Part shown: one piece after another, positions 10,305 through 19,511 of the stretch | Position numbering within the stretch: the stretch's first letter is position 1 | How the letters are laid out: every line of letters begins with the position of its first letter | From: Sophora flavescens | Lineage: Eukaryota > Streptophyta > Magnoliopsida > Fabales > Fabaceae | Assembly: GCA_030762895.1 (NCBI GenBank) | Contig: CM061062.1 | Location: forward strand, 291,196,985-291,260,984 | Length of the DNA: 64,000 nt | Direction: 5' to 3' | Notes under the pieces: model-generated | Seen by the model: only the letters and a program-made list of their open reading frames with translations | What the model was told of the DNA's origin: nothing | Databases searched by the model: none | Position numbers and translations under genes: made by a program

Positions 10305-10514
10305 TTTGGAATCACTTTATTTTTCTGTGGCATGGAATGGGATGGTAAATTACATTGGTTTGACATTTACGACGATTCGAGAGATGGTACACTATGTACA
10401 AATTGCACCTGGAGCATACAGAAGGATCATCCATGCAGGTTTAACAAGAAATCCCAAGAGTTCGATATCTGCTACCCTTGGAATCCAAATACCCCAAAGT
10501 ATAATCTCTATTAA
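10305..10514 (+). pseudogene. S1-type self-incompatibility homologue, 3' fragment
   Basis: This encodes the last 69 residues of an SPH protein (Pfam Self-incomp_S1), from GITLFFCGMEWDG to the stop after PKYNLY. It keeps four of the family's conserved features: FFCG, the W-D-G-K-L-H-W strand, LCTNC, and the C-terminal DICYPW. SPH proteins are small secreted beta-sandwich ligands; the poppy S1 protein triggers self-incompatibility in pollen. The signal peptide and the first half are missing because the sequence to the left is Tat LTR. It differs from copy B by Ser for Thr in the KKSQE block. Confidence 0.85.
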
Positions 10515-11696
10515 TATCAGTATATATGAAGATTATAATTTTATATTTAATAAAGTGCTAGCTTCCCTATATTTTTTGATTTGTTATTGTCTTTCGGATT
10601 TATTTTTGTTATGAAATTCAAGTTATCCTCCAATGAGTTTGTTATTTTTCTTTAGTAAAAGAAATTATATAAAAAATTCGTAATTCTCGCAAGGGCCCTT
10701 AACTCTTGCTACAATTCATGTCTTCAACTTTCAAGTCATAAACAATTTTTTATTGATGCATTAGTATTCAAATTCATTCCATTAATCCCTCCTACTCTTT
10801 TTCTTTTTCAAAGTAGCGCATCTTTGCAAGAATCATGTGGCAGCTGTGCTGTATAAACCATAGGAAAAGATGTATCACTTGAATATATATTTTTTATATA
10901 ACATGTTTCACTTGAAAATTGTGCGTATGTATAAAATTATAAATTATTAATATTTCTTATATATTCGTAAAAATAGTTTCTTTCCTTCTTTATTTTCCTT
11001 CAAAATGTTCCAGTTGTCATTAAAGCGGATTTGAATTATGCAAATATAGAGTGGTGCTATAACCTACAGTCACTTACAACTGTCTTTCTACAATCCTCAC
11101 TAAAAAACTTGTAATTTTTCAAAAATAATAGAATTTTGACAAGTCAGTAGAGCTCATAAATAGGAAACTGGAATCTCACCAATAATCTCTCGTTGGATTT
11201 TGTATGTGTAATTGTGAATAAAGTACCTTTTTTGTCTAAACCCAGTGTATCACAACACTGCTGTCAACGAAGGACTAATCACTGTTTGCGGAGGCTTGGT
11301 TTGAATAAAGTACTTCGAGCGTGAAATTAATTATGTGAAGAGTGAAAATTGAAAAATGTTAAATACCTCAAGAATCCTAAAAATTAGCAAGTATTTAGTG
11401 TATTGCACGAGTTTTTCTTTTTAATTAATACATATGTAAAACAAGTAAAATAAAAGGAAAATAAAATAAAATTATAAATAATATATAATACATAATTCAA
11501 GTAGAATCTTAAGAAAAATATAAATTAGCAGACAATATGTTTATATTTAAAGAAAGATAAGCACAATTAATTAAAATTTAATTTAAATACAAAAAAAATA
11601 TAAGTTAAGAATGGCATTTCTCATTTTATAAATTAGAGAAAGCCTAAAAGATTTTATCACTCTTAAGTCACTAAATAATCAAATGCGTCATTTAAG
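10515..11696. other. AT-rich flank, nothing recognised
   Basis: This is the 3' flank of the SPH fragment. It has candidate poly-A signals soon after the stop (aataaa in 'tttaataaagtgc', about 10548) and then AT-rich sequence with no open frame of note, no RNA gene and no clear repeat boundary. The same sequence follows SPH in copy B. Confidence 0.6.
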
Positions 11697-11859
11697 TTAT
11701 AACTTTCTAAATAATATATTTTATAAATATTTTTTTGGATTCTGAATATGATTCTATCATATTCCACTCTTCCCATATCCAGAATCCAAAAAAAAAATAG
11801 TCAAAAAAAAAAAGAATCCAAAAAAAATTTTATAAAATATTTTGTTTAGAAAGTTATAA
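11697..11859. repeat. MITE-like palindrome
   Basis: Arms of about 46 bp (11697-11742 and 11814-11859) pair with a few mismatches; the outer ends read TTATAACTTTCTAAA and TTTAGAAAGTTATAA. Inside lies a second inverted pair, 'ggattctgaatatg' and 'catatccagaatcc'. Size and structure suggest a MITE. No flanking target duplication could be fixed. The same palindrome is at 56990-57147. Confidence 0.55.
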
Positions 11860-12082
11860 AATAAATTTGGGAAGATATATTAGGTAATTAATTTTTGGTG
11901 GGAAGGGATATTGATATAGAAAGGTGAATCCAAACAAATAAATAGGAGAGAAATAATTAATTTTTTCAAAAAAAAATCATAATTAATTAATGAGTTTATC
12001 ATAATTAATTAACAATAGGTTGATTGTGAGTAATTAATGAGTCTTATCCTATACAACATTGTATAGGTTAGAAGAGAAATTG

Positions 12083-12137
12083 GTTGAAATTCATGTGGGT
12101 CATACAAAATTCAAGTGGGACCCACATGAATTTCAAC
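12083..12137. repeat. perfect 19-bp inverted repeat
   Basis: GTTGAAATTCATGTGGGTC at 12083-12101 pairs perfectly with its complement at 12119-12137 across a 17-bp loop. It lies in an AT-rich spacer and is conserved at 57371-57425 apart from changes in the loop. It may be a small MITE or one end of a larger one. Confidence 0.6.
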
Positions 12138-12379
12138 ATATAAAAAGGAGTGTGTTGGAGTGTGTGTTAAAAAGTGTGTTACTAGCACTCCTCTCATGAG
12201 TAATGATATTTTTAAGTATTTCAATGAAGAATTTTAACTGAATGCAAATATTTTCTTTTTATAAATGAAGCTATTAAGTAATATAGTTTTTCTTTTTTTG
12301 AACGAAAAGAGTAATATTGGTTTTTTTTTTGAAGGCGAATAATATTGTTAATCCTTATAGATTCAGGATTGATATTTTC

Positions 12380-13006
12380 AAAAATTACTCAACTTCCAAA
12401 TACAATTTAAAAGCTACATTGTGCTAATTTTTCTCATCATTCTCTCCCTAACTTCAAACTCTCTCCCTTCTCTCTACACACATTCACGTGCCACCATTAG
12501 AGGGGCTGGTTTTGAGCCATCTTTTGACTTGGAATCACCCCTTTACTTCGTTTTTTCCCCATTTTATCTAAATAAGTGGTTTTTCCACATAGATCTGGGT
12601 TTTTTTCTTCGTGTTTTTCATGTTTTTCGTCTTCTGTGGGTGGCGGTATTGTTGTTCGTCGTCTTGGTGAGGCGTTGTTTGATTTCCCGTCTTGGTGCGG
12701 TGTTTGTTTGATTTCCTGTCTTGGTGCGGTGTTCGTTTGGTTCAGATTGACACATTTGCTTCGATCCATCACAGATTTGATCAAGAATTGAGCGTCAATG
12801 TTACAGATCCGGAGATATGGGTATTCCGGTGACTTTGATTTTGTCACTTTTGTAGGCATTTTGATTTTGCCGTGTTATGCTATTAACCTGGGTGCTGTGA
12901 GTTTGTTCGCAGATTCATCCTTTTCGGTTTTTTGCGATGTTGGATTTGTGTTGTTCGATGTATTTCATCAATTTGAATGAATGAATATCTTTTTAGTAAA
13001 AAAAAA
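12380..13006 (+). mobile_element. poly-A retro-insertion of unknown family (627 bp)
   Basis: The insertion ends in a run of about ten A's and is flanked by AGGATTGATATTTTC (12365-12379) and AGAATTGATATTTTC (13007-13021), a 15-bp target duplication with one mismatch. This is the signature of LINE-driven target-primed insertion. The body has a C/T-rich start, then G/T-rich sequence with an imperfect repeat around 'cgtcttggtgcggtg', and no credible protein frame (the longest are 96 and 120 codons in overlapping frames). It could be a long SINE, a short non-autonomous LINE or a retro-copied non-coding transcript. The duplicate is at 57666-58283. Confidence 0.65.
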
Positions 13007-13033
13007 AGAATTGATATTTTCAAATTGGAAAGT

Positions 13034-13831
13034 AAACGATTCAATATTAAATAAAACAAGGTAAAGAAATTAAATAAATTTTAAAATAAGTTAACATATT
13101 AATTTGAGTAATTAGAGAAATTATTAGAATGATTCGTAAGAAGGATATTTCTCCTAATTTTCATTTGTTGTATCAATTCATTCCTTATCAAATATGTGAT
13201 AATGAGAATTAATCGTGGTGCTTATTTCACACCAAATCCAATTTTATTACTTAATACTTTTTGATTACAATTATTCTTTAAAGTTGGGTAAAATAAGTTC
13301 TTTTATGCTTTTAAAACTTTAATAATGGGATAATATTAAACGATTCAATATTAAATAAAAAGGTAAATAAATTAAAGAAATTTTAAAATAATTTAACATA
13401 TTAATCAATGAGTAATTAGAGAAATTATTAGAATAAACAGGTTGGCGTGAGTGGTTAAAGGCCTCTCGCCCCTTAACCAAAATCTCGAGTTCGAGTCTTC
13501 AGTATGGAAAAAATCTCAGCTAGGAGGGATGCCACCCATCGAGGTCCCGAACAAACTCTCGAGGGAGATTAGCCCCCATCTTAGGTTGGCGGTGGGATAC
13601 TCCTCGAAGTAGATAAAAAAAGAAGAAATTATTAGAATGACTCGTTAGAATGATATTTTCCTAATTTTCATTTGTCGTATCAGTTCATTCATTATCAAAT
13701 ACTATGTGATAATGAGAATTAATTGTGGTGCTCATTTCACACCAAATCTGATTTTATTACTTAATACTTTTTTATTACTATTATTCTTTAAAGTTGGGTA
13801 AAATAAGTTCTTTTATGCTTTTAAAACTTTA
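13034..13831. repeat. local tandem duplication of about 300 bp
   Basis: Unit 1 (about 13034-13335) and unit 2 (about 13338-13831) share the same order of words, starting 'aacgattcaatattaaat' and ending 'gcttttaaaacttta'. Unit 2 is longer because a SINE is inserted in it. The same arrangement is found in copy B (about 58310-59108), so both the tandem duplication and the SINE are older than the segmental duplication. Confidence 0.85.
13435..13623 (+). mobile_element. tRNA-derived SINE with 15-bp target duplication
   Basis: A 189-bp element is flanked by AGAAATTATTAGAAT on both sides (13420-13434 and 13624-13638). The head looks like a tRNA: a box A-like 'tggcgtgagtgg' and a box B 'gagttcgagtct', spaced as in RNA polymerase III promoters. 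The tail ends 'gataaaaaaaga'. Tandem unit 1 at about 13115 carries the uninterrupted target. SINEs are copied by LINE enzymes and encode nothing. Confidence 0.85.
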
Positions 13832-14397
13832 GGCTATGTTGGGAGGATGGGGTAGGATGGTTAGTAACGGAGTGGAGTGGTGTAAATCAATTAATCCATT
13901 GTTTGAGTGGAGTGGTGTATGTTATCAGCATTTATCTTTTTTTTTTTTTTTTTTGATTAGCATTTATCTAATTTAATAGTCATATATCAACCATTTCAAT
14001 AATACAAAATAAACATTGCCTACATATCATCTACTCAAATTGTATTTTTTTTTTGTTTACCATCTTCTCAAATTATTATTGATCCATTCTTCCAAATTGC
14101 TATGACAAATTAATTCACAATGGTTTTATACAATTACGTAATAGAGTATCCAAATTGTGTGTCCAAATATCTTTACTCTTTCTCTATCACCGAGACATCT
14201 TTGACTTTTGTTATTGAAGTTTTGATTCGTTGATCAGTTTTATCCAAATTAAATTCCGTCTATAAATAATTAAGGGTTCGTTAGTTACAGAATTTTCATA
14301 TAAAATAATGCTTAGATCATATTTTAGTGATTATCAAATAAATTAAAAGTTAATTTATATTTTTTTACTATCATAAATAATGCTTAGAATTTTCATA
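13832..14397. other. AT-rich spacer, nothing recognised
   Basis: It starts with a G-rich stretch ('aggatggggtaggatgg' and repeated 'gagtggagtgg') and continues as AT-rich sequence with T runs. No coding frame or RNA gene was seen. It is equally present in copy B at about 59109-59665. Confidence 0.5.
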
Positions 14398-14404
14398 TTT
14401 TTTT

Positions 14405-14572
14405 GTCCTTGACTAGGAGTATCCCCCGCCGAAAGCGGGCACTAATCTCCTGCGGGGGAATGAATGGCACCTGAAGGCGGGAAATCCCCTCCCAGCAGAA
14501 ATTCGCTCCATTCGCAAGAGTAGGGATTCGAACCCCAGCCACTTGGTTGAGGGACACAAGTCCACCAACTAC
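14405..14572 (-). mobile_element. tRNA-derived SINE, minus orientation
   Basis: Read on the minus strand it starts with a box A-like 'tagttggtgga' (plus about 14561-14571), has a perfect box B GGTTCGAATCCC (plus 14524-14535), a GC-rich body, and an A run at the end (plus-strand T's 14398-14404). It differs in sequence from the SINE at 13435. It abuts the zinc-finger codons of the Tekay gag on the right and unrelated AT-rich DNA on the left. No target duplication was found. The copy in B lies at 59673-59841. Confidence 0.7.
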
Positions 14573-14783
14573 ACTTCATGCAGTCTTTGGTAGCGTGACT
14601 CATGCCACACTTCATGCATTTTTGTGGAACATTCCTGGATGAACCATCACCTCCACTGCATCCACCAACAGATCAGTGTTGAAACTACTGCTGACCTTGT
14701 GGCCTATTGTATGGTTTCCTCTGGAATCGATTGTTATTCTTGTAGTTTCCCCTATTGAACCTAGATGGTCCATAACTCTGTTG
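14573..14783 (-). pseudogene. Tekay gag, zinc-knuckle part
   Basis: Minus-strand reading gives an Asn/Gln/Arg-rich linker followed by CMKCGMSHATKDC, a slightly short CCHC zinc knuckle, with in-frame stops in the linker. It is the 3' continuation of the gag at 15655-16290, separated from it by the Cassandra insertion. The sequence ends at the SINE, so protease and polymerase are gone. Confidence 0.6.
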
Positions 14784-14788
14784 ATTAG

Positions 14789-15649
14789 TGTAACATCCCT
14801 GGCTGCTTTATGGATTGACGACTGTCCCCACAAACCAACATGGGTCTTTTCAGCGTGCTTTGTCCTCACTCACGCGCTTCCCGGGAAAACTTCCCAGGAG
14901 GTCACCCATCCCATAATTGCTCCAAGTCAAGCTCGCTTAACTGTGGAGTTCTTAAGTGACGGGCTACCGAAAAGAAGATGCATCTTATTAGTATAGGTAG
15001 TACTAATCAATTCATATAAGCCTTCCTCAACTCTATAGTCCTATACCTTCACAGTCTCAGGATCCCTCTAATTCGGGTGTGTAATAGGTTCATTCATGTA
15101 TCCCTCCGCCTAGAAGCCTGTCAGGAGCCGCTCCTTGTCCGTGCCTTCTTGTACCGGCGATCACTCCCCGCCCTCGTCAGCACCCGGGTGTTACATGCCC
15201 ACCAGCTTCCGCTTGGTTCGTCCTCGAACCACACCGTACTGGGAGAGGTGCCGCGCTGATACCATTTGTAACATCCCTGGCTGCTTTATGAATTGACGAT
15301 TGTCCCCACAAACCAACACGGGTCTTTTCAGCGTGTTTTGTCCTCACTCACGCGCTTCCCGGGAAAACTTCCCAGGAGGTCACCCATCCCATAATTGCTC
15401 CAAGTCAAGCTCGCTTAACTGTGGAGTTCTTAAGTGATGGGCTACCGAAAAGAAGATGCATCTTGTTAGTATAGGTAGTACCAATCAATTCATATAAGCC
15501 TTCCTCAACTGTATAGTCCCATACCTACACAGTCTCAGGATCCCTCTCATTCGGGTGTGTAATAGGTTCATTCATGTATCCCTCCGCCTAGAAGCCTGCC
15601 AGGAGCCGCTCCTTGTCCAAGCCGTCCTCGTCAGCACCCGGGTCTTACA
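14789..15649 (-). mobile_element. Cassandra-type TRIM with 5S rRNA-like LTRs, complete
   Basis: Two LTRs (14789-15195 and 15267-15649), each TGTAACATCCC...GTTACA or CTTACA, enclose 71 bp. On the minus strand the insert starts with TGGTATCAGCGC, the primer site for initiator tRNA-Met (plus 15253-15264), and ends in a purine-rich tract. Both LTRs contain a 5S rRNA-like core. ATTAG precedes (14784-14788) and follows (15650-15654), a perfect 5-bp target duplication. Cassandra is a non-coding TRIM that carries 5S promoter boxes. It sits inside a Tekay gag. The second LTR has a deletion of about 24 bp near its end. Confidence 0.9.
14870..14984 (-). promoter_or_regulatory. 5S rRNA-like RNA polymerase III promoter in Cassandra LTR
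   Basis: Minus-strand reading gives GAACTCCACAGTTAAGCGAG and further on ATGGGTGACCTCCTGGGAAG. These match the box A/intermediate element and box C of plant 5S rRNA. The first third is diverged. A second copy is at about 15350-15461, and copies in B lie at about 60138-60252 and 60548-60664. This is an internal promoter of the TRIM, not a 5S gene. Confidence 0.85.
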
Positions 15650-15654
15650 ATTAG

Positions 15655-16290
15655 CATCACGATTCGCCTTCAAATCCTCTATCTGTCTACACTTGTCCAT
15701 CAGCCTCGGAAATACATATATTTTCATTGGAACTACTACCTCCTTCAGTTCATATCGCAATCCTCCTTCGAATCTGCAACACTTCCACCCTTCATGTGGA
15801 TTGTTAGTCAGATAGGCTGAAAACTTCGACAGGCATTCAAATCTGGTGCCGTATTTAGCTACAGTCATATTGCCTTGCTTCAGTTGCAGAAATTCCATTT
15901 CTTTAGCATCTCTGGTACTTGCCGAAAATACTTCTCCAGAAACTTCCTACGAAAAGCTTCACAGTTCACCGCTTGTTGATCATGCTCAAGCACTTGGCGA
16001 GCTCCTCTCCACCAATTTTCAGCATCGCCCACCAGCATGTAGGCAGCATAAGTAACCTTGTCGTTATTAGTACACCTCATAGCAGCAAAACTCTTCTCCA
16101 AGGATTGAATCCACAGCTCAGCTTTCTCAGGCTTAAACTCACCCTTGAATTCTATCAGATTTCTACGCAAGAATTCATCCAGTCCTCTGCTTTCAGCTCC
16201 CCTTTCCTCGAGTCGAACAAACACGACAGTCATTTGTGACATTGCACTCACAGCTGCATTCATAGCCGTAGTTCCTCCACCACGAGCCAT
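15655..16290 (-). pseudogene. Tekay (chromovirus) gag, main part
   Basis: The minus-strand frame starts with MARGGGTTAM at 16290 and runs through the retrotransposon gag domain: FKGEFKPEKAELWIQSLEK, then MLVGDAENWWRGARQ, then FRRKFLEKYF, and on in another frame to MEFLQLKQGNMTVAKY and GWKCCRFEGGLRYEL. This order is typical of Tekay/Del elements. One base is missing near 15920 compared with copy B ('ttgccgaaaa' against 'ttgccggaaaa'), which shifts the frame. Gag forms the virus-like particle. Cassandra cuts the gene at 15654. Confidence 0.85.
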
Positions 16291-16447
16291 TATAATCCTG
16301 CAATACCAAAATCAATTAATCATGCAGATTACAATAAACTCACCCCAAACAATATCATTTCTTCCAAAAATAATATCAAAAGCACACAGAGAGCACACAA
16401 CACAAACAAAGACAGACCTAAACCACAAACCCTAACAAACTCGGCCA

Positions 16448-16459
16448 GCTCTGATACCA
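16448..16459 (-). promoter_or_regulatory. tRNA-Met primer-binding site of Tekay element
   Basis: Read on the minus strand this is TGGTATCAGAGC, complementary to the 3' end of initiator tRNA-Met, five bases from the LTR end. The leader between it and the gag start (16291-16447) is non-coding. The same site is present in copy B at about 61669-61680. Confidence 0.85.
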
Positions 16460-16464
16460 AATAA

Positions 16465-18547
16465 TGTATCACCCTTCTCGGGCGCTACACTGTCTGTGAC
16501 ATTTCTATTTTTATAAGACCGAGTAAAGCAGAAAATAATTATTTTACCAAAAATACGGGTTTATTTTTTTTTCCTATTCTCTTTCGCAAATAATACCATA
16601 CATACTCTTTAACATATAACACCAACTTATGCATCAATATTATACAAACCAAGTTCAAAGTACCATCAGTCATACATATTCAGAAAGAATGCAGAAATAC
16701 CAACGCCAGTAAATAACAACAGAGTGGAAATATGTTTATAATAATAATATCTTTAGAGACATAGCTCCACAAAATATAACATAGACACGAACACAAAATA
16801 TCGAGAAAAATCCATTATACTAAAGCCCTCGAGACTGTTTTCATGTCTCCAAGTACGCTCAAACTCCAGCGGAGTGTGATGGAGAAACAATGTTGTCGTC
16901 ATCTTCGTCCAACGCAAGATAGAAAATAGCAAACCATAAAATACATAAATGAGGTGAGATTTCCGTTCATCTTACACTTAACACAGACATACAGCGTTAT
17001 GACACACAGGTACATACAAATATCAATAAATAGTTATATCATCCATCACAACAACAATAATAATGTTTCACAACAACATAATCACAGGGCACCATTTTCC
17101 CTAGATAGAAAACATCTAAGACTCGAGGAATTACCTCTGATTCCCTATACCATGGTTTTAAAAAATAGTCTGAGAGAGTGGTTCGGAGGATTGTTCCGGG
17201 TTACACCAGCCTTGGGCAATAGAATGCGTCAAGAGTCAATAATTTGCACACGACTTTTTCGGGAACATCCTACATACCAGAAAATACATAATGTCTAGTA
17301 GAGTATGTCGGTGTATTGCAAGATCACCATGCCACATAAGAGCAACCAACTGGGCCTATATGAGTATTTCATACCCCGACACCCCCAAGCATCAATAGAT
17401 TGTCACTATGAAATTCGCACCCGCATACTTTGCCGGAAATTCGTTCTTCTCGTCTATCCAACGGATTACATCGTGATTCCTTCGGAATTCTTTTAGCGTA
17501 CTGTAACAGATGCTAGATGTTCTTAAGTCCGAATCACCGGTACTTAATCATCAAGCTAAAGGTCTCAAGTAACCTTTCATTTTTGTGCAAATTTTTCTTA
17601 AAATACTTGTTTACAAATTCCTAGCACATTATGAGATTGGAACATAGGTCCAATTATTTATTTCTCTGTACTTTTCTAGTTGAGTCTTTTTCTTTGGCTT
17701 TCAATAAAACAAATCATTATGGGTCCATTAAATTTTATGGAATATGGATAATGAACTGTCCATACTTTATGAGATAAGGTCATGTTCCACTCCACGTCAT
17801 AAATTATTACGTTCGTATTTTCACTAAGTCATTCTTAACTTAGGTTTTTACATTGAACAGTAAAATCTCGTCTTTGAAGACTAAAGTCCTTTTGGCTTAA
17901 AACCAAAACCTTTAGATAAAATCAAATCAATTTTCAAGAATAATTTTCATTGAATATACTTAGGTATAAATTTCTCCAAAACATTTTCCTGAAAATCTTT
18001 TAAAACGTTTAACGACGGTTTTGCCCCCTTTTACTGAATTTAGGCCCAAAAGTCATACTTTTGAAAATATGGTTCTTCACCTCAAATATATTACTTTCCT
18101 AGGTTATATTACTCATATGAAAATGTTGAAACACTGAGTTTCCATCAAAATCTCCGTTTATACGAAATTTCTAAGAATTTGACCGAACGTCGTTAATTTT
18201 GTAAATCGTATAAATCATTTTTCAACGATTTCACACTCTAATAGTCCAAAACTCATTTGGGAGTTTTAGCAAAGTTTTATAAGCATTAAAAACAGTTTCT
18301 AACTGTCCAATAACATTTATTTTCGAAAATTACAGTTTAGTCCCTAAACTTTCATTAGTTACAAAAAGGTCCTTATTCACTTAAAACCTTATAACTTTTT
18401 ATTTATAACTTCAAATCACACCAAACCAACTTTTATGGTTTTGTCTCATCAAGAACTACAATCTTAACATACAAGTACATGAATTTCAGTGCAGCCACTG
18501 GAATTCTCAGAAATTGCAATTTAGTCCCTAAGGACTCATAAACGTCA
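16465..18547 (-). mobile_element. Tekay 5' LTR
   Basis: The inner edge is certain: TG at 16465 lies five bases from the primer-binding site. The outer edge is inferred at CA 18546-18547, where the reading frame of the Ogre ORF1 breaks off. That gives a 2.08-kb LTR with TGTATCACCC...ACGTCA ends. It holds no credible gene; frames at 16954 and 17305 are incidental. The 3' LTR is absent, so no target duplication can be checked. The copy in B is 61686-63767. Confidence 0.7.
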
Positions 18548-19511
18548 GACAAAATTCGGAATGCAATGGCTTAGCTCCAAATTCATGCTCATGTATCTCT
18601 TTTTCCATATGTCAATATCTATCCCTTGATCTCGCGCCTCTTCTCTCCACCACTTCATGGCATTCATTGCTTGAACCACTTGATCATGATAATGCTTTAC
18701 TGAGGTCCACCCTAAATCGCACTGCTTCTTGATTTTGACTAGTAGGATATTCAACTCTTTGACCTGTTGTACCAATTCATCAGTCATCCTACTTTGTGCA
18801 CAAATTTTCTTGTGTAAGTTGCTATTGAATCCCTTTTGTCGATTAACCTCCGCCTCCAAGGACTTTCTCATACCTCCTTGCTGGATGACTTCTTCTAACT
18901 GACGTTTTTCTTTTCTTAGTTGATGCCTTTCTGCTGTCAAGGACAATACTTTACTTTCAAGATTATGGATCTTAGCCATGATGCTCAGTGAGACCTTGTC
19001 TGTATTCTTCTGGACTCTTGAGGTTGTGGAGATATCTGCACACAAATCTTTTAAGTGTTCATTTTCCTTTGTTAACTTCTCACAACGCTTCTGACCAATG
19101 ACTATTTTCAACTCGGCATCTTACTTTTGTTGTTCCATTTCCTTCATTTGTGCGTCTAGAACTTTCAGTTGTTCTGCCATTTGAGTTACCAAAGGGGAGT
19201 AATCTTTATCTTTCGTGCTTTCTACAGGAATGTTGACGGGACCTTTCCTTGATTTTCTCCATGCTTCATAATCTGAGACAATGATTAGGATTGGTCGGCA
19301 CAATTGTGCTCTCCCTTCCATACTCACATTATTCCATGCATTTCTAACTTCTATTACCAACAACTTGGTATTCTCCCCATCCTCGTATCGGAAACAACAG
19401 CCGTCGAGTTGTTCTTCTCGCGGCACGGTTTGCGTCCAACAAAGTTGTCGTAAGACTATGGCGGGTGTGTAGGATATGCACCCTCTTGGGCCCATCAAAG
19501 GAACATTAGGA
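18548..19511 (-). pseudogene. Ogre-type ORF1 (DUF7745-like), C-terminal part
   Basis: Read on the minus strand from about 19511 a single frame runs PNVPLMGPRGCISYTPAIVL, then LCWTQTVPREEQLDG, DYEAWRKSRKGP, and a long predicted coiled coil, ending at the LTR boundary. Only one in-frame stop interrupts it (TAA at about 19119-19121, after EMEQQK). This is the protein of unknown function that lies before gag in Ogre/Tat elements and appears as DUF7745 proteins in legumes. Its N-terminus is cut by a copia LTR at 19512 and its C-terminus by the Tekay LTR. Confidence 0.75.

Larger units (their letters stand above)
10299..18780. repeat. segmental duplication, copy A
   Basis: Collinear with 55598-64000 at a distance of about 45.2-45.3 kb. 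Similarity is high by eye, with scattered substitutions and short indels, through coding, non-coding and transposon parts alike. The left edge is 'cgttttt' in both copies. At the right, copy B reaches the window end, so the true edge is not seen. Shared contents are the SPH 3' part, palindromes, a poly-A insertion, a tandem duplication with SINE, a second SINE, a Tekay gag with Cassandra, a Tekay LTR and an Ogre ORF1. Confidence 0.9.

Noticed and set aside
12421..12980. A small host gene with overlapping frames (96 to 120 codons)
   Set aside because: The interval is a poly-A retro-insertion with target duplications; no domain is seen and several frames overlap.
13435..13623. A tRNA gene (box A and box B present)
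   Set aside because: No acceptor stem or complete cloverleaf can be formed, and the unit has an A-rich tail and a target duplication, so it is a SINE head. The same applies to 14405-14572.
14870..14984. A 5S rRNA gene on the minus strand
   Set aside because: Only the 3' two thirds resemble 5S rRNA, and it lies within paired LTRs with tRNA-Met primer site and target duplication, so it is the 5S-like part of a Cassandra TRIM.
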